A stretch of DNA of 64,000 bases, taken from the NCBI RefSeq assembly GCF_002050515.1, contig NZ_LTAY01000037.1, positions 164,643-228,642 of the forward strand. The letters run 5' to 3'. The position numbers and the translations under genes are program-made. The stretch is from Clostridium thermobutyricum DSM 4928. GTDB taxonomy: Bacteria; Bacillota; Clostridia; Clostridiales; Clostridiaceae. The notes under the pieces were generated by a model. It saw nothing but the letters and a program-made list of their open reading frames with translations, did no database searches and was not told where the DNA came from. This document shows, piece by piece, positions 30,137 to 38,831 of the stretch. Position 1 is the first letter of the stretch, and every line of letters begins with the position of its first letter.

Positions 30137-30790
30137 TTAATTTATAGTTATTTCACCATATTTTTCATTTGTTTTCTTTTCTATAACATTAAATTGGACT
30201 TTTTCTTTAAATATAGGCCCATCAAATACAAATGTATGATATTCTCCATTTTCGCCACATACATCTGACCCAGCTTTTTTTATATCAATAATTAAATCCT
30301 CATCTAATATTTTTCCTAAAAAATCTTCATTTAATATATCTAATCTTACTTTTTTTATTACTGCTTTAAATCCACTTTTTATAAATTCTAAAGTTAATTT
30401 TTCTCTATCTTCATTCCACAATGGTAAAATACCTTCAATCTCAGCTTTTTTACACATATCTAAATCCCATTTTCTATGAAGCTCTATATCAATATCTCCA
30501 AAAGCACATATTTTAGCATCATATTTATCTCTTGCTTCTTTTAAAGCAGAAACAAAATTTTCTTCATATTTCTCTACACTACAATTTGCAAATAATAAAT
30601 CTATTCCTAGACTTTCAGAAACTTTCTTAACTAAACTTTTATTTATTCCATGAAACCAAGAATCTTCACCATCTCCAGTAGTCACTAAAATACAAACTGG
30701 TTTATATCCCCTTTCTATCATTCTATATAAAGCCAATGTACTATCTTTTCCACAACTATATGCCATTATAAAATTTTTACTCAAACTCAT
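30137..30790 (-). CDS. PP-loop ATP pyrophosphatase, Dph6-like
   Basis: 217 residues. The PP-loop YSCGKDSTLAL (residues 11-21; the core S-C-G-K-D-S replaces S-G-G-K-D-S) is at the N-terminus. The family signature ENGEYHTFVFDGPIF near the C-terminus is that of the diphthine-ammonia ligase/MJ0570 group, where an ATP-activated carbonyl is amidated. Bacteria lack diphthamide, so the substrate differs and is unknown. AAAGGAG precedes the ATG at 30790. It follows the DedA gene in the other order and is probably its own unit. Confidence 0.85.
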   Translation of the reverse strand: MSLSKNFIMAYSCGKDSTLALYRMIERGYKPVCILVTTGDGEDSWFHGINKSLVKKVSESLGIDLLFANCSVEKYEENFVSALKEARDKYDAKICAFGDIDIELHRKWDLDMCKKAEIEGILPLWNEDREKLTLEFIKSGFKAVIKKVRLDILNEDFLGKILDEDLIIDIKKAGSDVCGENGEYHTFVFDGPIFKEKVQFNVIEKKTNEKYGEITIN

Positions 30791-30860
30791 TACTCCTTTA
30801 CTTTAACTAAATAATCTTTAAAACTTTTTATTTCTTATAAAAACAATTAAATATCTTCTA

Positions 30861-31484
30861 TTATAAATTATTATATTTTTTCTTTAGTATCTTATATAAA
30901 ATATATCCAATAAATAATATAACAAAAATTATGACTATAATGTAAATATATTTTTTAGAAATTTCAAATATATATTTTATATTACTTCCAAAAAAGTATC
31001 CTAAAATAAATAATATTCCATTCCATATTCCAATTCCTATAGAAGTAAAAATAATAAAATATTTTATATTTAATCTTTCAACTCCAGCTACTAAAGATAT
31101 ATATGCTCTGGTAAATGGCATTACTCTAGCAATTAATACAACCATATTTCCATGTTTCTCAAATAAAATTCCTATTTTGTTTATGATAGGTCCTGATTTT
31201 TTTATTTTAACTTTTATAAAATTTAAAATTTTTCTTCCACCTAAATATCCCACTAAATAAGTTGTTAATGATCCTATTACACCTCCAAATATTGTAGTTA
31301 AATAGGCTACTATTAAATTATATTCTCCTTTAGCTGCCATAGCACTTATAAATGGGATTATAACTTCACTTGGAGGAGCTGGAACACATGCATATTCAAT
31401 TCCAGATGCAATAAAAACTCCAAAGTATCCTGAAGTATGAACTAGTCCCATTATATTTTTTATTATCATATGAATTAAATCCAT
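30861..31484 (-). CDS. DedA-family membrane protein
   Basis: 207 residues with about five hydrophobic segments. The family motifs EYACVPAPPSEVIIPF, FGGVIGSLTTYLVGYLGG and RVMPFTRAYISLVAGV are clear. DedA proteins are thought to flip undecaprenyl phosphate or phospholipids. I chose the ATG at 31484, which has GAGG (31491-31494) 6 bases upstream; a longer reading from a GTG at 31496 would put that site inside the gene. It is probably a single-gene unit, since the PP-loop gene downstream has its own ribosome site. Confidence 0.9.
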   Translation of the reverse strand: MDLIHMIIKNIMGLVHTSGYFGVFIASGIEYACVPAPPSEVIIPFISAMAAKGEYNLIVAYLTTIFGGVIGSLTTYLVGYLGGRKILNFIKVKIKKSGPIINKIGILFEKHGNMVVLIARVMPFTRAYISLVAGVERLNIKYFIIFTSIGIGIWNGILFILGYFFGSNIKYIFEISKKYIYIIVIIFVILFIGYILYKILKKKYNNL

Positions 31485-31663
31485 TATATTCCTCACTTCA
31501 GTTAAATTTTTTAATATTTCTAGCCTTGATTATAAAATAAATATTTTAATTTTATTATTATTTTTCTATTAAATTTATATTTTTAGGGAATTATAAAAAA
31601 GAAATATTTAATATTTTCATGTGTTTAAAAATATATTTTAAATAAAATAAGGAGTGATTCAAA

Positions 31664-31975
31664 ATGATAAATTGTACAGTTCTAAATTGTTCTCATAATG
31701 CTAGTGGTAATTGTAAAGCTAATAGAGTTGATATTGGAGGTGCATTAGCTAATGAAGCTTCTGCTACTTGTTGCGGATCTTTTTTAGATAATAAACATTA
31801 TGGTGATTTAACTAATAGTACAAATAGATTTACAGGAGAACCTGCACTTGTTTGTTCTGCTGAAACTTGTGAACACAACAAAAATAAACTTTGCTCACTT
31901 TCTTCTATAACTGTAAAAACTAATACTGACACTAAAATTTATACAGAAACTTTTTGTAGCAATTTTGATAAATAA
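31664..31975 (+). CDS. Protein with two DUF1540 cysteine motifs
   Basis: 103 residues with two copies of a C-x4-C-x-H-N core (CTVLNCSHNASGNCKA near the N-terminus, CSAETCEHNKNKLCSL near the middle), each followed by a later cysteine (ATCCGSF, TFCSNF). This cysteine-histidine pattern is that of DUF1540, probably a metal-binding fold, common in Clostridia. GGAG is 9 bases before the ATG. It is cytoplasmic by sequence, with no known partner; neighbours are envelope and transport genes. The bound metal is not readable. Confidence 0.85.
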   Translation: MINCTVLNCSHNASGNCKANRVDIGGALANEASATCCGSFLDNKHYGDLTNSTNRFTGEPALVCSAETCEHNKNKLCSLSSITVKTNTDTKIYTETFCSNFDK

Positions 31976-31979
31976 TAAT

Positions 31980-32023
31980 AAAAAAATTAAAGGCGAATAT
32001 TTCTATTCGCCTTTAATTTTTAT
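31980..32023. terminator. Bidirectional terminator
   Basis: AATTAAAGGCGAATA (31985-31999) and TATTCGCCTTTAATT (32004-32018) form a perfect 15-base stem with a 4-base loop, A-run before and T-run after. Confidence 0.93.
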
Positions 32024-32433
32024 TTTTCAACTAATTCCATAACTTCTTCTTTTGTAGCTTTTACAGTAAATATCATGTCACTATCAATTTTTATTTTGCA
32101 TTCTTTTGAATTTATTTTTATTTCATCTGAAAATTTTCCTTTGCAAATTTCTTTATATCTTGTATCTGCAATTTGGACATTAAATCCACCTTTCATTCCA
32201 GTTATTTTTAAAGTTGCACCTTCTTTATCATCAGTTTTTATATTTATATCTATAATATTATTTCCTTTATTAAAACTTAAAGCATTTTGTGGTATTTTTT
32301 CTACTTTTACCTCTCCAAACATAGTCATAAATCCACCACTTAATTTTATTTTTGTCATTAATGTTGTTGGATACTTTTCAGATACATCCTTTAATAATTT
32401 TCCTAATTTATAAGTTGTTAAATTTAATTCCAT
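32020..32433 (-). CDS. Unknown protein, beta-rich
   Basis: 137 residues from the ATG at 32433, not recognised. It has no membrane segment or signal peptide. The sequence alternates charged and hydrophobic residues (IIDINIKTDDKEGATLKITG, CKIKIDSDMIFTVKATKEEV), suggesting a small beta-sheet fold. A start at 32454 would add seven residues (MKKERKE), but no ribosome binding site precedes it, so the inner ATG is more likely, although its own site is weak too. It ends at the terminator shared with the DUF1540 gene. Confidence 0.65.
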   Translation of the reverse strand: MELNLTTYKLGKLLKDVSEKYPTTLMTKIKLSGGFMTMFGEVKVEKIPQNALSFNKGNNIIDINIKTDDKEGATLKITGMKGGFNVQIADTRYKEICKGKFSDEIKINSKECKIKIDSDMIFTVKATKEEVMELVEK

Positions 32434-32643
32434 TTCTTTTCTCTCTTTCTTCATGTAATTTATTAACTATATAATACTACCATTTTACTCGGATTTCAAA
32501 TTCTTCTATATGCAAATCATTCTTATTTAACAGATTTATTACAATTTACTATTTATTTTAATTGTATAATATTTATGTAAATAAAAATTTATACACTAAT
32601 AATTTTTATTTATTATATTTAATAAAAACTAAGGAGCCCTAAT

Positions 32644-33369
32644 ATGAATTACTTTTTAATTGCATTACTTTCATGTTCAATTGGAAGTTTTGTTGGATTA
32701 GGTGGAGACATAATAATAATCCCCCTATTACTTTCACTTGGTGTACCTAAAGCATTAATATCTATAAATACTGATTTAACAATGCTTTTTATGACATTTA
32801 TGTCTACATTTATATATAGAAAAAGGCATCAAGGAGATTTTAAGACAGCTGTATTGATTGCTATTGGTATTATTCCAGGAGCATCTCTAGGTGTATATAT
32901 AAATAGCTTTATAACAGTACATATATTTAATTTGTTCTTTATAATATTATTATTCATTTTAATATTACTTATGTTTTTTGAAAAAAGATTACCTAAAATA
33001 ATTCTTCCTAATTGGACTAAACCCTTCGTTGGACTCTCTATTGGAATTATATCTGGGTTATTTGGTCTTGGTGGAGCTATAATGCTTATACCAATTCTTT
33101 TAATTTTTTATGGTTTTGATCAAAAAGGAGCATCTGCAACAACACTTTCACTTATATTTATAAGTACATTTATAACAGTTAGTAATTATTATTTTAGAGG
33201 ATATCATAACTTAACCTATGCTATTTTTATGATTCCTGGTGCTTTAGTAGGTTCAAAAATTGGAACTTTTTTCAATAAAAAAGCTTCTAATGAATTAATT
33301 TCTTTATCTTTTAAATTAATATTAATAGGAATCTTTATTAAACAGTTAATAATGTTATTTTATATTTAA
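32644..33369 (+). CDS. TauE/SafE-family sulfite/anion exporter-like membrane protein
   Basis: 241 residues with about seven to eight membrane helices and the two repeated glycine motifs of the family: SFVGLGGDIIIIPLLL near the N-terminus and GLFGLGGAIMLIPILL in the second half. Members export organosulfonates, sulfite or sulfoacetate, or move other anions. AAGGAG lies 7 bases before the ATG. The ddl gene follows 167 bases later with its own promoter-like site, so this is probably a separate unit. The substrate is unknown. Confidence 0.88.
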   Translation: MNYFLIALLSCSIGSFVGLGGDIIIIPLLLSLGVPKALISINTDLTMLFMTFMSTFIYRKRHQGDFKTAVLIAIGIIPGASLGVYINSFITVHIFNLFFIILLFILILLMFFEKRLPKIILPNWTKPFVGLSIGIISGLFGLGGAIMLIPILLIFYGFDQKGASATTLSLIFISTFITVSNYYFRGYHNLTYAIFMIPGALVGSKIGTFFNKKASNELISLSFKLILIGIFIKQLIMLFYI

Positions 33370-33483
33370 TAAAAATTTTATATATATCTCTCATTTGTTT
33401 ACAAATAATATATATGTACAAAGTTTTTTTACATTTTTCCAGTTCATTTTTAACCTTTTTGTAATTTTTTCATAACCTGCATT

Positions 33484-33491
33484 GATATAAT
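33484..33491 (+). promoter_or_regulatory. Extended -10 promoter element before ddl
   Basis: TGATATAAT at 33483-33491 fits the TGn-TATAAT extended -10 consensus, 46 bases before the ATG of ddl. No good -35 is at the usual spacing, as is common for extended -10 promoters. Confidence 0.5.
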
Positions 33492-33536
33492 TAAGAGGAA
33501 TTAAAAATTAAATTAGATTAGTTGGAGGTTAGTTAC

Positions 33537-34499
33537 ATGTTAAAAGTTGGAGTACTTATGGGAGGAATTTCTTCAGAAAGAGAAGTTTCATTAGATAGTG
33601 GAAATAATGTTATTGAACACTTAGACAAATCAAAATATGAAGTTATTCCTGTTGTAATAGATGACAAACTAGATGTATTTGAAAAAGTTAAAGGATTAGA
33701 TTTTGCTCTTCTTATGCTTCATGGTAAATTTGGTGAAGATGGTAGAGTACAAGCTATATTAGAAACTTATGGAATTCCTTATTCAGGATGTGGAGTTTTA
33801 GCTGGTGGATTAGGAGTAGATAAAGATATAAGTAAACAAATCTTAAGATACCACAATATAAGAACAGCTGATTGGTTCGTTGTTAAGTCAGTTGAAGAAA
33901 TCGATTATGATAAAATCGAAGAATTTGGTTACCCAGTAATGGTTAAACCAGTAAGTGGTGGTGGAAGTGTTGCTACTTTCATAGTTAAGAAAAAAGAAGA
34001 TGTTGAAGAAGCTGTAAGAGAAGGTCTTCTTTGGGATGAAGAAATAATGATAGAACAATTTATCGAAGGTGCTACTGAAATAACTTGTCCAGTACTTGAT
34101 GGTAAAATGTTACCTGTTCTTCAAATAGATCCAAAAGGAGAATTCTTCGATTATCAATCAAAATATACTGCTGAAGGTGCTGACAGATATGTTATAGACC
34201 TTCCAAAAGAATTACACGAAGAAGTTGAAAGAATGGCTGTTGGAACTTACTATGCTTTAAAAACTAGCGTTTACACAAGAGTTGATATGTTAGTTAAAGA
34301 TGGTGTTCCTTATGTTCTTGAAGTTAACACATTACCAGGAATGACTAAAAACAGTCTTTACCCAGTAAGCTTAAAAGGTGCTGGAATTGAAGTTTCAGAC
34401 TTCTTAGATACAATAATCGAAAAATCACTTGCAGTTAGAAAGAAAGTTTTTGCTTTAGATGATGCAAGAAACAACGGTGTTGTAGTTAAAGAAAAATAG
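33537..34499 (+). CDS. ddl: D-alanine--D-alanine ligase
   Basis: 320 residues, an ATP-grasp enzyme that joins two D-alanines for peptidoglycan precursors in the cytoplasm. The N-terminal GVLMGGISSEREVSLDSG, the middle MLHGKFGEDG and the C-terminal VLEVNTLPGMT with the metal-binding N and E are intact. I chose the ATG at 33537; GGAGG at 33524-33528 lies 8 bases upstream and falls inside a longer reading from a TTG at 33522. Codon use is slightly less AT-skewed than the neighbours (more GAA-TTC and AAC), as in highly expressed genes. It is a single gene with a bidirectional terminator. Confidence 0.97.
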   Translation: MLKVGVLMGGISSEREVSLDSGNNVIEHLDKSKYEVIPVVIDDKLDVFEKVKGLDFALLMLHGKFGEDGRVQAILETYGIPYSGCGVLAGGLGVDKDISKQILRYHNIRTADWFVVKSVEEIDYDKIEEFGYPVMVKPVSGGGSVATFIVKKKEDVEEAVREGLLWDEEIMIEQFIEGATEITCPVLDGKMLPVLQIDPKGEFFDYQSKYTAEGADRYVIDLPKELHEEVERMAVGTYYALKTSVYTRVDMLVKDGVPYVLEVNTLPGMTKNSLYPVSLKGAGIEVSDFLDTIIEKSLAVRKKVFALDDARNNGVVVKEK

Positions 34500-34503
34500 T
34501 AAA

Positions 34504-34540
34504 ATAAAAAAAGACCGAATTTATCGGTCTTTTTTATTTT
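34504..34540. terminator. Bidirectional terminator
   Basis: AAAAAGACCGA (34508-34518) pairs with TCGGTCTTTTT (34524-34534), between ddl and the convergent APC permease gene. Confidence 0.92.
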
Positions 34541-35928
34541 GCTAATTTTTTAGAAATAGTCATTATTATAAATGGAAGTAAAAGTATAATTATAAATACT
34601 ATTATTAATAAACTTGTATAAGAAGTAACTTGACTCTCTTTTACTCCACTTGGAGGAATAAATGAAATTATAAATGCTATAACTGTAAAAATTAATCCAA
34701 TAATTCCTATAAATAATTTAATAAATTTATTTTTTGATATTCTATATTTTCTTTCTAAATTATCATATTTTAATGTCAGTTTTATGTACGCTAAGAAAAA
34801 TAAAAAATATGCTGTAAGATATACTATAACTGTAAGAGTCATTGCCATAAAAAATGAATTATTTGAAGTTCCTGCCCCAAAAGTAATTATAAATGCCCAT
34901 ATAGTCACTAATACTCCTTGTATTATAAGTATATATGATGCTACATCATTTTTATTTCTTTTAGCTATTCTTTTATCAAAAAGTCCTTTTTCTCCTGCTA
35001 ATGAAAGTCCTCTACTTGGACCTATTATCCATGCACTAACTTCTGCAATTGAGCCAAGGCAAAGTAAAATAGCTAATATTTTTACTACTATATTAAAATT
35101 TCCAAAATGATTTAAAAGACTTGAAAAAGCTTGAAAAACACCTTGATTTAAACTTAACTCTGATTTTGGTACAACCATTCCAATTGATAATGCTCCCATA
35201 CTACTTAAAAGTACAGCAAGTATAAGTAAAATTATTATTGCTCTTGGATAATCTCTCTTAGGGTTTTTCATATCATTAATATGTGTTGCCGAAACTTCAA
35301 GTCCCATATATGAAAGCATAAATGATACCAAAACAACTAAAGAGCTCTTATTATGTAAGTTTGGGAAAAATGTATTCTTATCCATAACTAAATGTATAGG
35401 ATATCCTTTAAATATATAAATTCCTGTAAGAACAAATAAAAATAACGCTGGAATTAATATTCCTCCAATAAAACCAATTTTGGCTATTAATGCAGTTTTA
35501 TTTATTCCTTTTAGCTGTACATAAGTAATAATCCAAAATATAATTATTACAGATAAAAACTTTAATATTGGATTTGAATTTATCGCCTCAATTCCTGTAA
35601 CGTAGGCTATAGCTCCAACTATAAAATAAATCATTGTTACAGCTCCTATTGTAAAGACTATAAATTGATAAAATATATGAGCAAATCCTAATTTTTTTCC
35701 TAATGTATTACTTGTCCAAGTAAATACTCCTCCTTCTTGAAATCCTTCAACTGTTGCCATTTCTGCAGCACATAAACAAACTGGCAAAAACCAAAATAGT
35801 CCTCCAACTAATAAATAAAATATTGAATTAAATCCGCTAGTAGCAAATGTTGGATATTCATAAATTTCTATTAATATTGAACTTGTAAGAAATAAAAATC
35901 CAAACATACTTAAATTTTTTTTATTCAC
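34534..35928 (-). CDS. APC-superfamily amino acid permease under SAM-riboswitch control
   Basis: 464 residues with about 12 membrane helices and a helix-1 region ILIEIYEYPTFATSGF. The size and the motif EGGVFTWTSNTLGKK resemble the GadC/YjeM branch of the APC superfamily. The start is GTG at 35928 with AAAGGAG 10 bases upstream. A SAM-I riboswitch with its own terminator precedes the gene, so it is expected to be made when S-adenosylmethionine is scarce. Uptake of methionine or another sulfur amino acid is therefore a strong inference; the protein alone does not show it. Confidence 0.88.
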   Translation of the reverse strand: MNKKNLSMFGFLFLTSSILIEIYEYPTFATSGFNSIFYLLVGGLFWFLPVCLCAAEMATVEGFQEGGVFTWTSNTLGKKLGFAHIFYQFIVFTIGAVTMIYFIVGAIAYVTGIEAINSNPILKFLSVIIIFWIITYVQLKGINKTALIAKIGFIGGILIPALFLFVLTGIYIFKGYPIHLVMDKNTFFPNLHNKSSLVVLVSFMLSYMGLEVSATHINDMKNPKRDYPRAIIILLILAVLLSSMGALSIGMVVPKSELSLNQGVFQAFSSLLNHFGNFNIVVKILAILLCLGSIAEVSAWIIGPSRGLSLAGEKGLFDKRIAKRNKNDVASYILIIQGVLVTIWAFIITFGAGTSNNSFFMAMTLTVIVYLTAYFLFFLAYIKLTLKYDNLERKYRISKNKFIKLFIGIIGLIFTVIAFIISFIPPSGVKESQVTSYTSLLIIVFIIILLLPFIIMTISKKLAK

Positions 35929-35972
35929 CTTTAATTTCTCCTTTATCTTTTGTTTCTTAAATCAAGAAGGAG

Positions 35973-36016
35973 AAAAAACAAAAGCTATCTTTTGATTTTT
36001 CAGACAAAAGATAGCT
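35973..36016 (-). terminator. Riboswitch-controlled intrinsic terminator
   Basis: AGCTATCTTTTG (minus strand, 36016-36005) pairs perfectly with CAAAAGATAGCT (35994-35983), followed by TTTGTTTTTT. It lies between the SAM aptamer and the permease start and is the likely OFF switch. Confidence 0.88.
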
Positions 36017-36037
36017 AAATTATTCCTAATTACCATA

Positions 36038-36142
36038 CTCTTATCTCTCAGAAAAATTTTTTCTGCAGGATTTAGCACAATTCTCAAATTTGAGCTGTTG
36101 CTAGGCTTCATAGGGCCAGTCCCTCCACCTTCTTGATAAAAG
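36038..36142 (-). promoter_or_regulatory. SAM-I (S-box) riboswitch aptamer
   Basis: On the minus strand the conserved S-box core reads ATCAAGA, then GGTGGAGGGACTGGCCC, then TATGAAGCC and TAGCAAC. The P1 stem closes between CTTTTATC (36142-36135) and GATAAGAG (36045-36038). The aptamer is about 105 bases and is followed by a hairpin terminator, the standard layout: SAM bound favours the P1 stem and the terminator. The gene downstream is the APC permease. Confidence 0.93.
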
Positions 36143-36161
36143 ATTTATTTATTTACTTTTA

Positions 36162-36190
36162 ATTTTAAAATTATCTATATGATATTTCAA
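36162..36190 (-). promoter_or_regulatory. Promoter of the SAM-riboswitch transcript
   Basis: On the minus strand TTGAAA (36190-36185), a 17-base spacer and TAAAAT (36167-36162) are placed about 20 bases before the aptamer, which would start the leader cleanly. Confidence 0.6.
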
Positions 36191-36224
36191 GTTAAATTTA
36201 TGTGAAAATTTGAAACAAAACTTA

Positions 36225-36767
36225 TTATCTATTTAACACTTTTATATGAATACCTTCTAATATATCTAAAGTTTTTTCATGCATTTCTTTATTAAAACTT
36301 GCACACAATTTAGCATCAACTATTATATCACTATTTATATATGCATTTTGGAACATTACTACATTGCTTAAAAGACACATATTCGTAACTATTCCTATTA
36401 TCTCAATTTCAGTTATATATCCAAAATCTTTTTTGATTTCACAAAGTGACTTAGGAGATATTCCAAAAGCTTTTTTCTCTAATAAAAATATTTCTTTATT
36501 ATTTTTTACTATATCTTCTAATTTTCCATAAAGACTATGTCCTTTTGTTCCTTTTATACAATGGATTATTGGGAAATTTTTTCCCTCTCTAGTCTCTAAA
36601 TAATTTTCCCCATGAGTATCAAGAGTACATATAACTCTATCTCCACTAGCTAAATATTTTAAAACCTTATTACATATCCCCTCTTCTAAATATTTAGCTT
36701 CTTCAAAGCCAGCTGATCCATTAACAAAATCTTTTTGATAATCTACAACTACTAATAATTTTCCCAT
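36225..36767 (-). CDS. pncA: Nicotinamidase-like cysteine hydrolase
   Basis: 180 residues of the isochorismatase fold. The catalytic triad is D9 (VVDYQKDF), K98 or K99 and C131 (GIVTNMCLLSN). Metal ligands D50-x-H52 and H69 (TLDTHGENY, FPIIHC) match the nicotinamidase spacing, which separates it from other members of the family. It should turn nicotinamide into nicotinate for NAD salvage. AGGGGAG precedes the ATG at 36767. It is a single gene. The second isochorismatase-type protein in the window (52170-52706) lacks the D-x-H metal motif. Confidence 0.8.
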   Translation of the reverse strand: MGKLLVVVDYQKDFVNGSAGFEEAKYLEEGICNKVLKYLASGDRVICTLDTHGENYLETREGKNFPIIHCIKGTKGHSLYGKLEDIVKNNKEIFLLEKKAFGISPKSLCEIKKDFGYITEIEIIGIVTNMCLLSNVVMFQNAYINSDIIVDAKLCASFNKEMHEKTLDILEGIHIKVLNR

Positions 36768-36814
36768 TTTCTAACTCCCCTTAAATAAATTTATATAAAT
36801 ATTATATTTTATAT

Positions 36815-36853
36815 AAATAATAGAGACAATATAAATTTATACTGTCTCTACTA
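36815..36853 (-). terminator. Hairpin terminator of the 183-residue protein gene
   Basis: TAGAGACAATATAAA (36821-36835) pairs with TTTATACTGTCTCTA (36836-36850) with one G-U pair. The arms abut, so the innermost bases form the loop. A T-rich tract follows on the minus strand. Confidence 0.75.
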
Positions 36854-36859
36854 TTAAAA

Positions 36860-37411
36860 TTAATTATTAAATAAACTATTTATTTGATTATTCATTTCAT
36901 TTATTTGTTTATTCATATTGTTTTGTATTTGTTCCATAACTTTATTTTCTGCTTGCATTTGCTCAGCTATATTATGTCTTATCTCTGTTCCAACTTTATT
37001 TTCATTATTAGCTATTTTTTCTACTAACTCTATTTGTTCTTTAGTTAATTTTGAATCCTTTGAAACTGTCCATTGATTATTTTCTTTAACTAATTCTATA
37101 TTATTTAATGTTACTTCTTTTTGGTCTTTTCCTGCTAATTTATATTTTAAATCCATTTTTTCATTTTTACCATCTGGATTTATATTTACACTTAAATTAT
37201 CAAAATCTTGTCCAAACAATTTTTGTCCTAAAGCATTTAAAGTATCACTATTATTGTTTTCATTATTAGCTTGAAGCGTACTTTGTATTTGAGCTTTTTC
37301 TAAATTTTCTATTCTCTTATTTTTATTATATATCTCTACTCCACAAGCAATTATAATAACTACTAAAATTCCAACAATAACCCAACTTACTATTAAACTT
37401 TTACGTTTCAT
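36860..37411 (-). CDS. Unknown membrane-anchored extracellular protein
   Basis: 183 residues, not recognised. One N-terminal membrane segment (about 7-25, SLIVSWVIVGILVVIIIAC) is followed by a coil-rich linker and a soluble domain. The C-terminus is rich in Asn, Gln and Met (QMQAENKVMEQIQNNMNKQ), predicted as a long helix. The cysteine at the end of the hydrophobic stretch (IIIACG) resembles a lipobox (I-I-A-C), so a lipoprotein is possible. AAGGAG precedes the ATG at 37411. It is a single gene with its own terminator. Confidence 0.7.
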   Translation of the reverse strand: MKRKSLIVSWVIVGILVVIIIACGVEIYNKNKRIENLEKAQIQSTLQANNENNNSDTLNALGQKLFGQDFDNLSVNINPDGKNEKMDLKYKLAGKDQKEVTLNNIELVKENNQWTVSKDSKLTKEQIELVEKIANNENKVGTEIRHNIAEQMQAENKVMEQIQNNMNKQINEMNNQINSLFNN

Positions 37412-37510
37412 AAATAATCACTCCTTTTTCTAGTGTTTTTTATAATTATATCATCTTTAAATTGTTATTTTATCTATTTAATTTTTAATTAAGAAATCTT
37501 TAGTTTTATC

Positions 37511-38074
37511 TTAATAATTATATTTTATTTTTACTGGATTCCCATAAAATTCTATAAAAACTCCATTAAATTCTTTTATTTCTTCTTTATTATGAGTTAT
37601 TATTATACAGGTTTTTCCTTTAGTTTTTTTCTTAATTATTTCAATTATATTTTTTTTATTATCTCTATCTAGTCCATTAAAAGGTTCATCCATTAAAAAT
37701 ATATCTCCATAATATAAAATTGCTCTAGCTATATTAATCCTTTTTTTCATTCCACCACTTAATTCATAAGGATATTTTTCTAAAACATCTTTTAAATTCA
37801 TTTCAATTAATAATTTTTCTATCTCTTTCCTATCCTTTAAAATTAATTCTAGATTTTTCTCTACTGTAATCCATGGAATAAGTCTATCTTCTTGAAATAC
37901 ATAAGAAACTTTTTTATTAGATTCTAAAAGTCTATTTTTTATTATGTTTAAAAGTGATGTTTTTCCTACTCCTGACTCTCCTGTAATAAAATTAAATTCA
38001 TTTTCTTTTATATTTATTTCAAAATCTTTAAACACTTCTTTTTTATAGGCTAAATTTATATTTTTAAAAATCAT
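37511..38074 (-). CDS. ABC transporter ATP-binding protein (SsuB/TauB type)
   Basis: 187 residues, short for the family. Walker A GESGVGKTS, Q-loop QEDRL, signature LSGGMKKR, Walker B FLMDEPFNGLD and the switch THNKEE are all present, so it is functional despite the reduced C-terminus. The start is the ATG at 38074, because GGAG lies 6 bases upstream inside the permease gene; a reading from 38086 would lose it. It overlaps the permease gene. With the permease and binding protein upstream it forms an SsuABC/ThiXYZ-type importer. Confidence 0.9.
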   Translation of the reverse strand: MIFKNINLAYKKEVFKDFEINIKENEFNFITGESGVGKTSLLNIIKNRLLESNKKVSYVFQEDRLIPWITVEKNLELILKDRKEIEKLLIEMNLKDVLEKYPYELSGGMKKRINIARAILYYGDIFLMDEPFNGLDRDNKKNIIEIIKKKTKGKTCIIITHNKEEIKEFNGVFIEFYGNPVKIKYNY

Positions 38075-38831
38075 CTTTATCTCCATATAAAATAAAATTT
38101 TTATTTATTATTTTTAAAATTATATCTATTATAAAAGTTATAAAAACTATTATTATTATCCATGCAAAAATTCCTACTGTGTTAAAATTCATTTTATCCA
38201 TTTGTATTAATGTTCCTATTCCATAATCAGGTTGTCCATAAACTTCTCCTGCAATTACTACTTTTAAAGTAAGAGAAATAGTTGAACTTAATATATTAAA
38301 TAAAGAAAAAATAATTTTAGGTCCATATATATTTTTTATCCTACTTAAAAATGAAATTTTAAATGTATCACACATTTCTATAAGTTCTCTATCAATATTT
38401 AATATAGATGAAATTATTACATCATAAAAAATAGGATATGAAATAAAAAACCCTATTAAAAATGGAGCAAAACTTTTATCTACCCAAATTAATGCTATAA
38501 CTATAAATGCAATGGTTGGAATTGATTTTATTAGTAAATTTATTGGATATAAAAAATTATATATGTATTTATTAAAGGCACTTATAACTCCTAATATAAC
38601 ACTTATTAAAATGGCTATTAACACACTTATAAGTCCTCTTAATATTGAACTTATTATTGAGTATACTACTTCTTTAGTAAATAAAATATTATAAATTTCT
38701 ATTAAAATATTTTTTAAAGTTGGAAGATATATATCATTATTTATTTTTCTAGAAACTAAAAACCATATCAGCCCTAAAATAAGAACTGATATAGTTATAA
38801 GTCTTCTATCCTTCATAGAAGATTTTTTCAT
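38064..38831 (-). CDS. ABC transporter permease (SsuC/TauC type)
   Basis: 255 residues with about six membrane helices and the EAA-like loop (DTFKISFLSRIKNIYGPKI) that contacts the ATPase. It overlaps the substrate-binding protein gene by 26 bases and the ATPase gene by 11 bases, so the three are tightly co-translated. GGAGG lies 10 bases before the ATG at 38831. The sequence places it among importers of sulfonates, nitrate/bicarbonate or thiamine-precursor pyrimidines; no riboswitch precedes the operon to fix the substrate. Confidence 0.9.
   Translation of the reverse strand: MKKSSMKDRRLITISVLILGLIWFLVSRKINNDIYLPTLKNILIEIYNILFTKEVVYSIISSILRGLISVLIAILISVILGVISAFNKYIYNFLYPINLLIKSIPTIAFIVIALIWVDKSFAPFLIGFFISYPIFYDVIISSILNIDRELIEMCDTFKISFLSRIKNIYGPKIIFSLFNILSSTISLTLKVVIAGEVYGQPDYGIGTLIQMDKMNFNTVGIFAWIIIIVFITFIIDIILKIINKNFILYGDKDDF

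Noticed and set aside
31485..31496. GTG start for the DedA protein.
   Set aside because: The GTG sits on the ribosome site of the ATG at 31484.
33522..33536. TTG start for ddl.
   Set aside because: It overlaps the GGAGG that serves the ATG at 33537.
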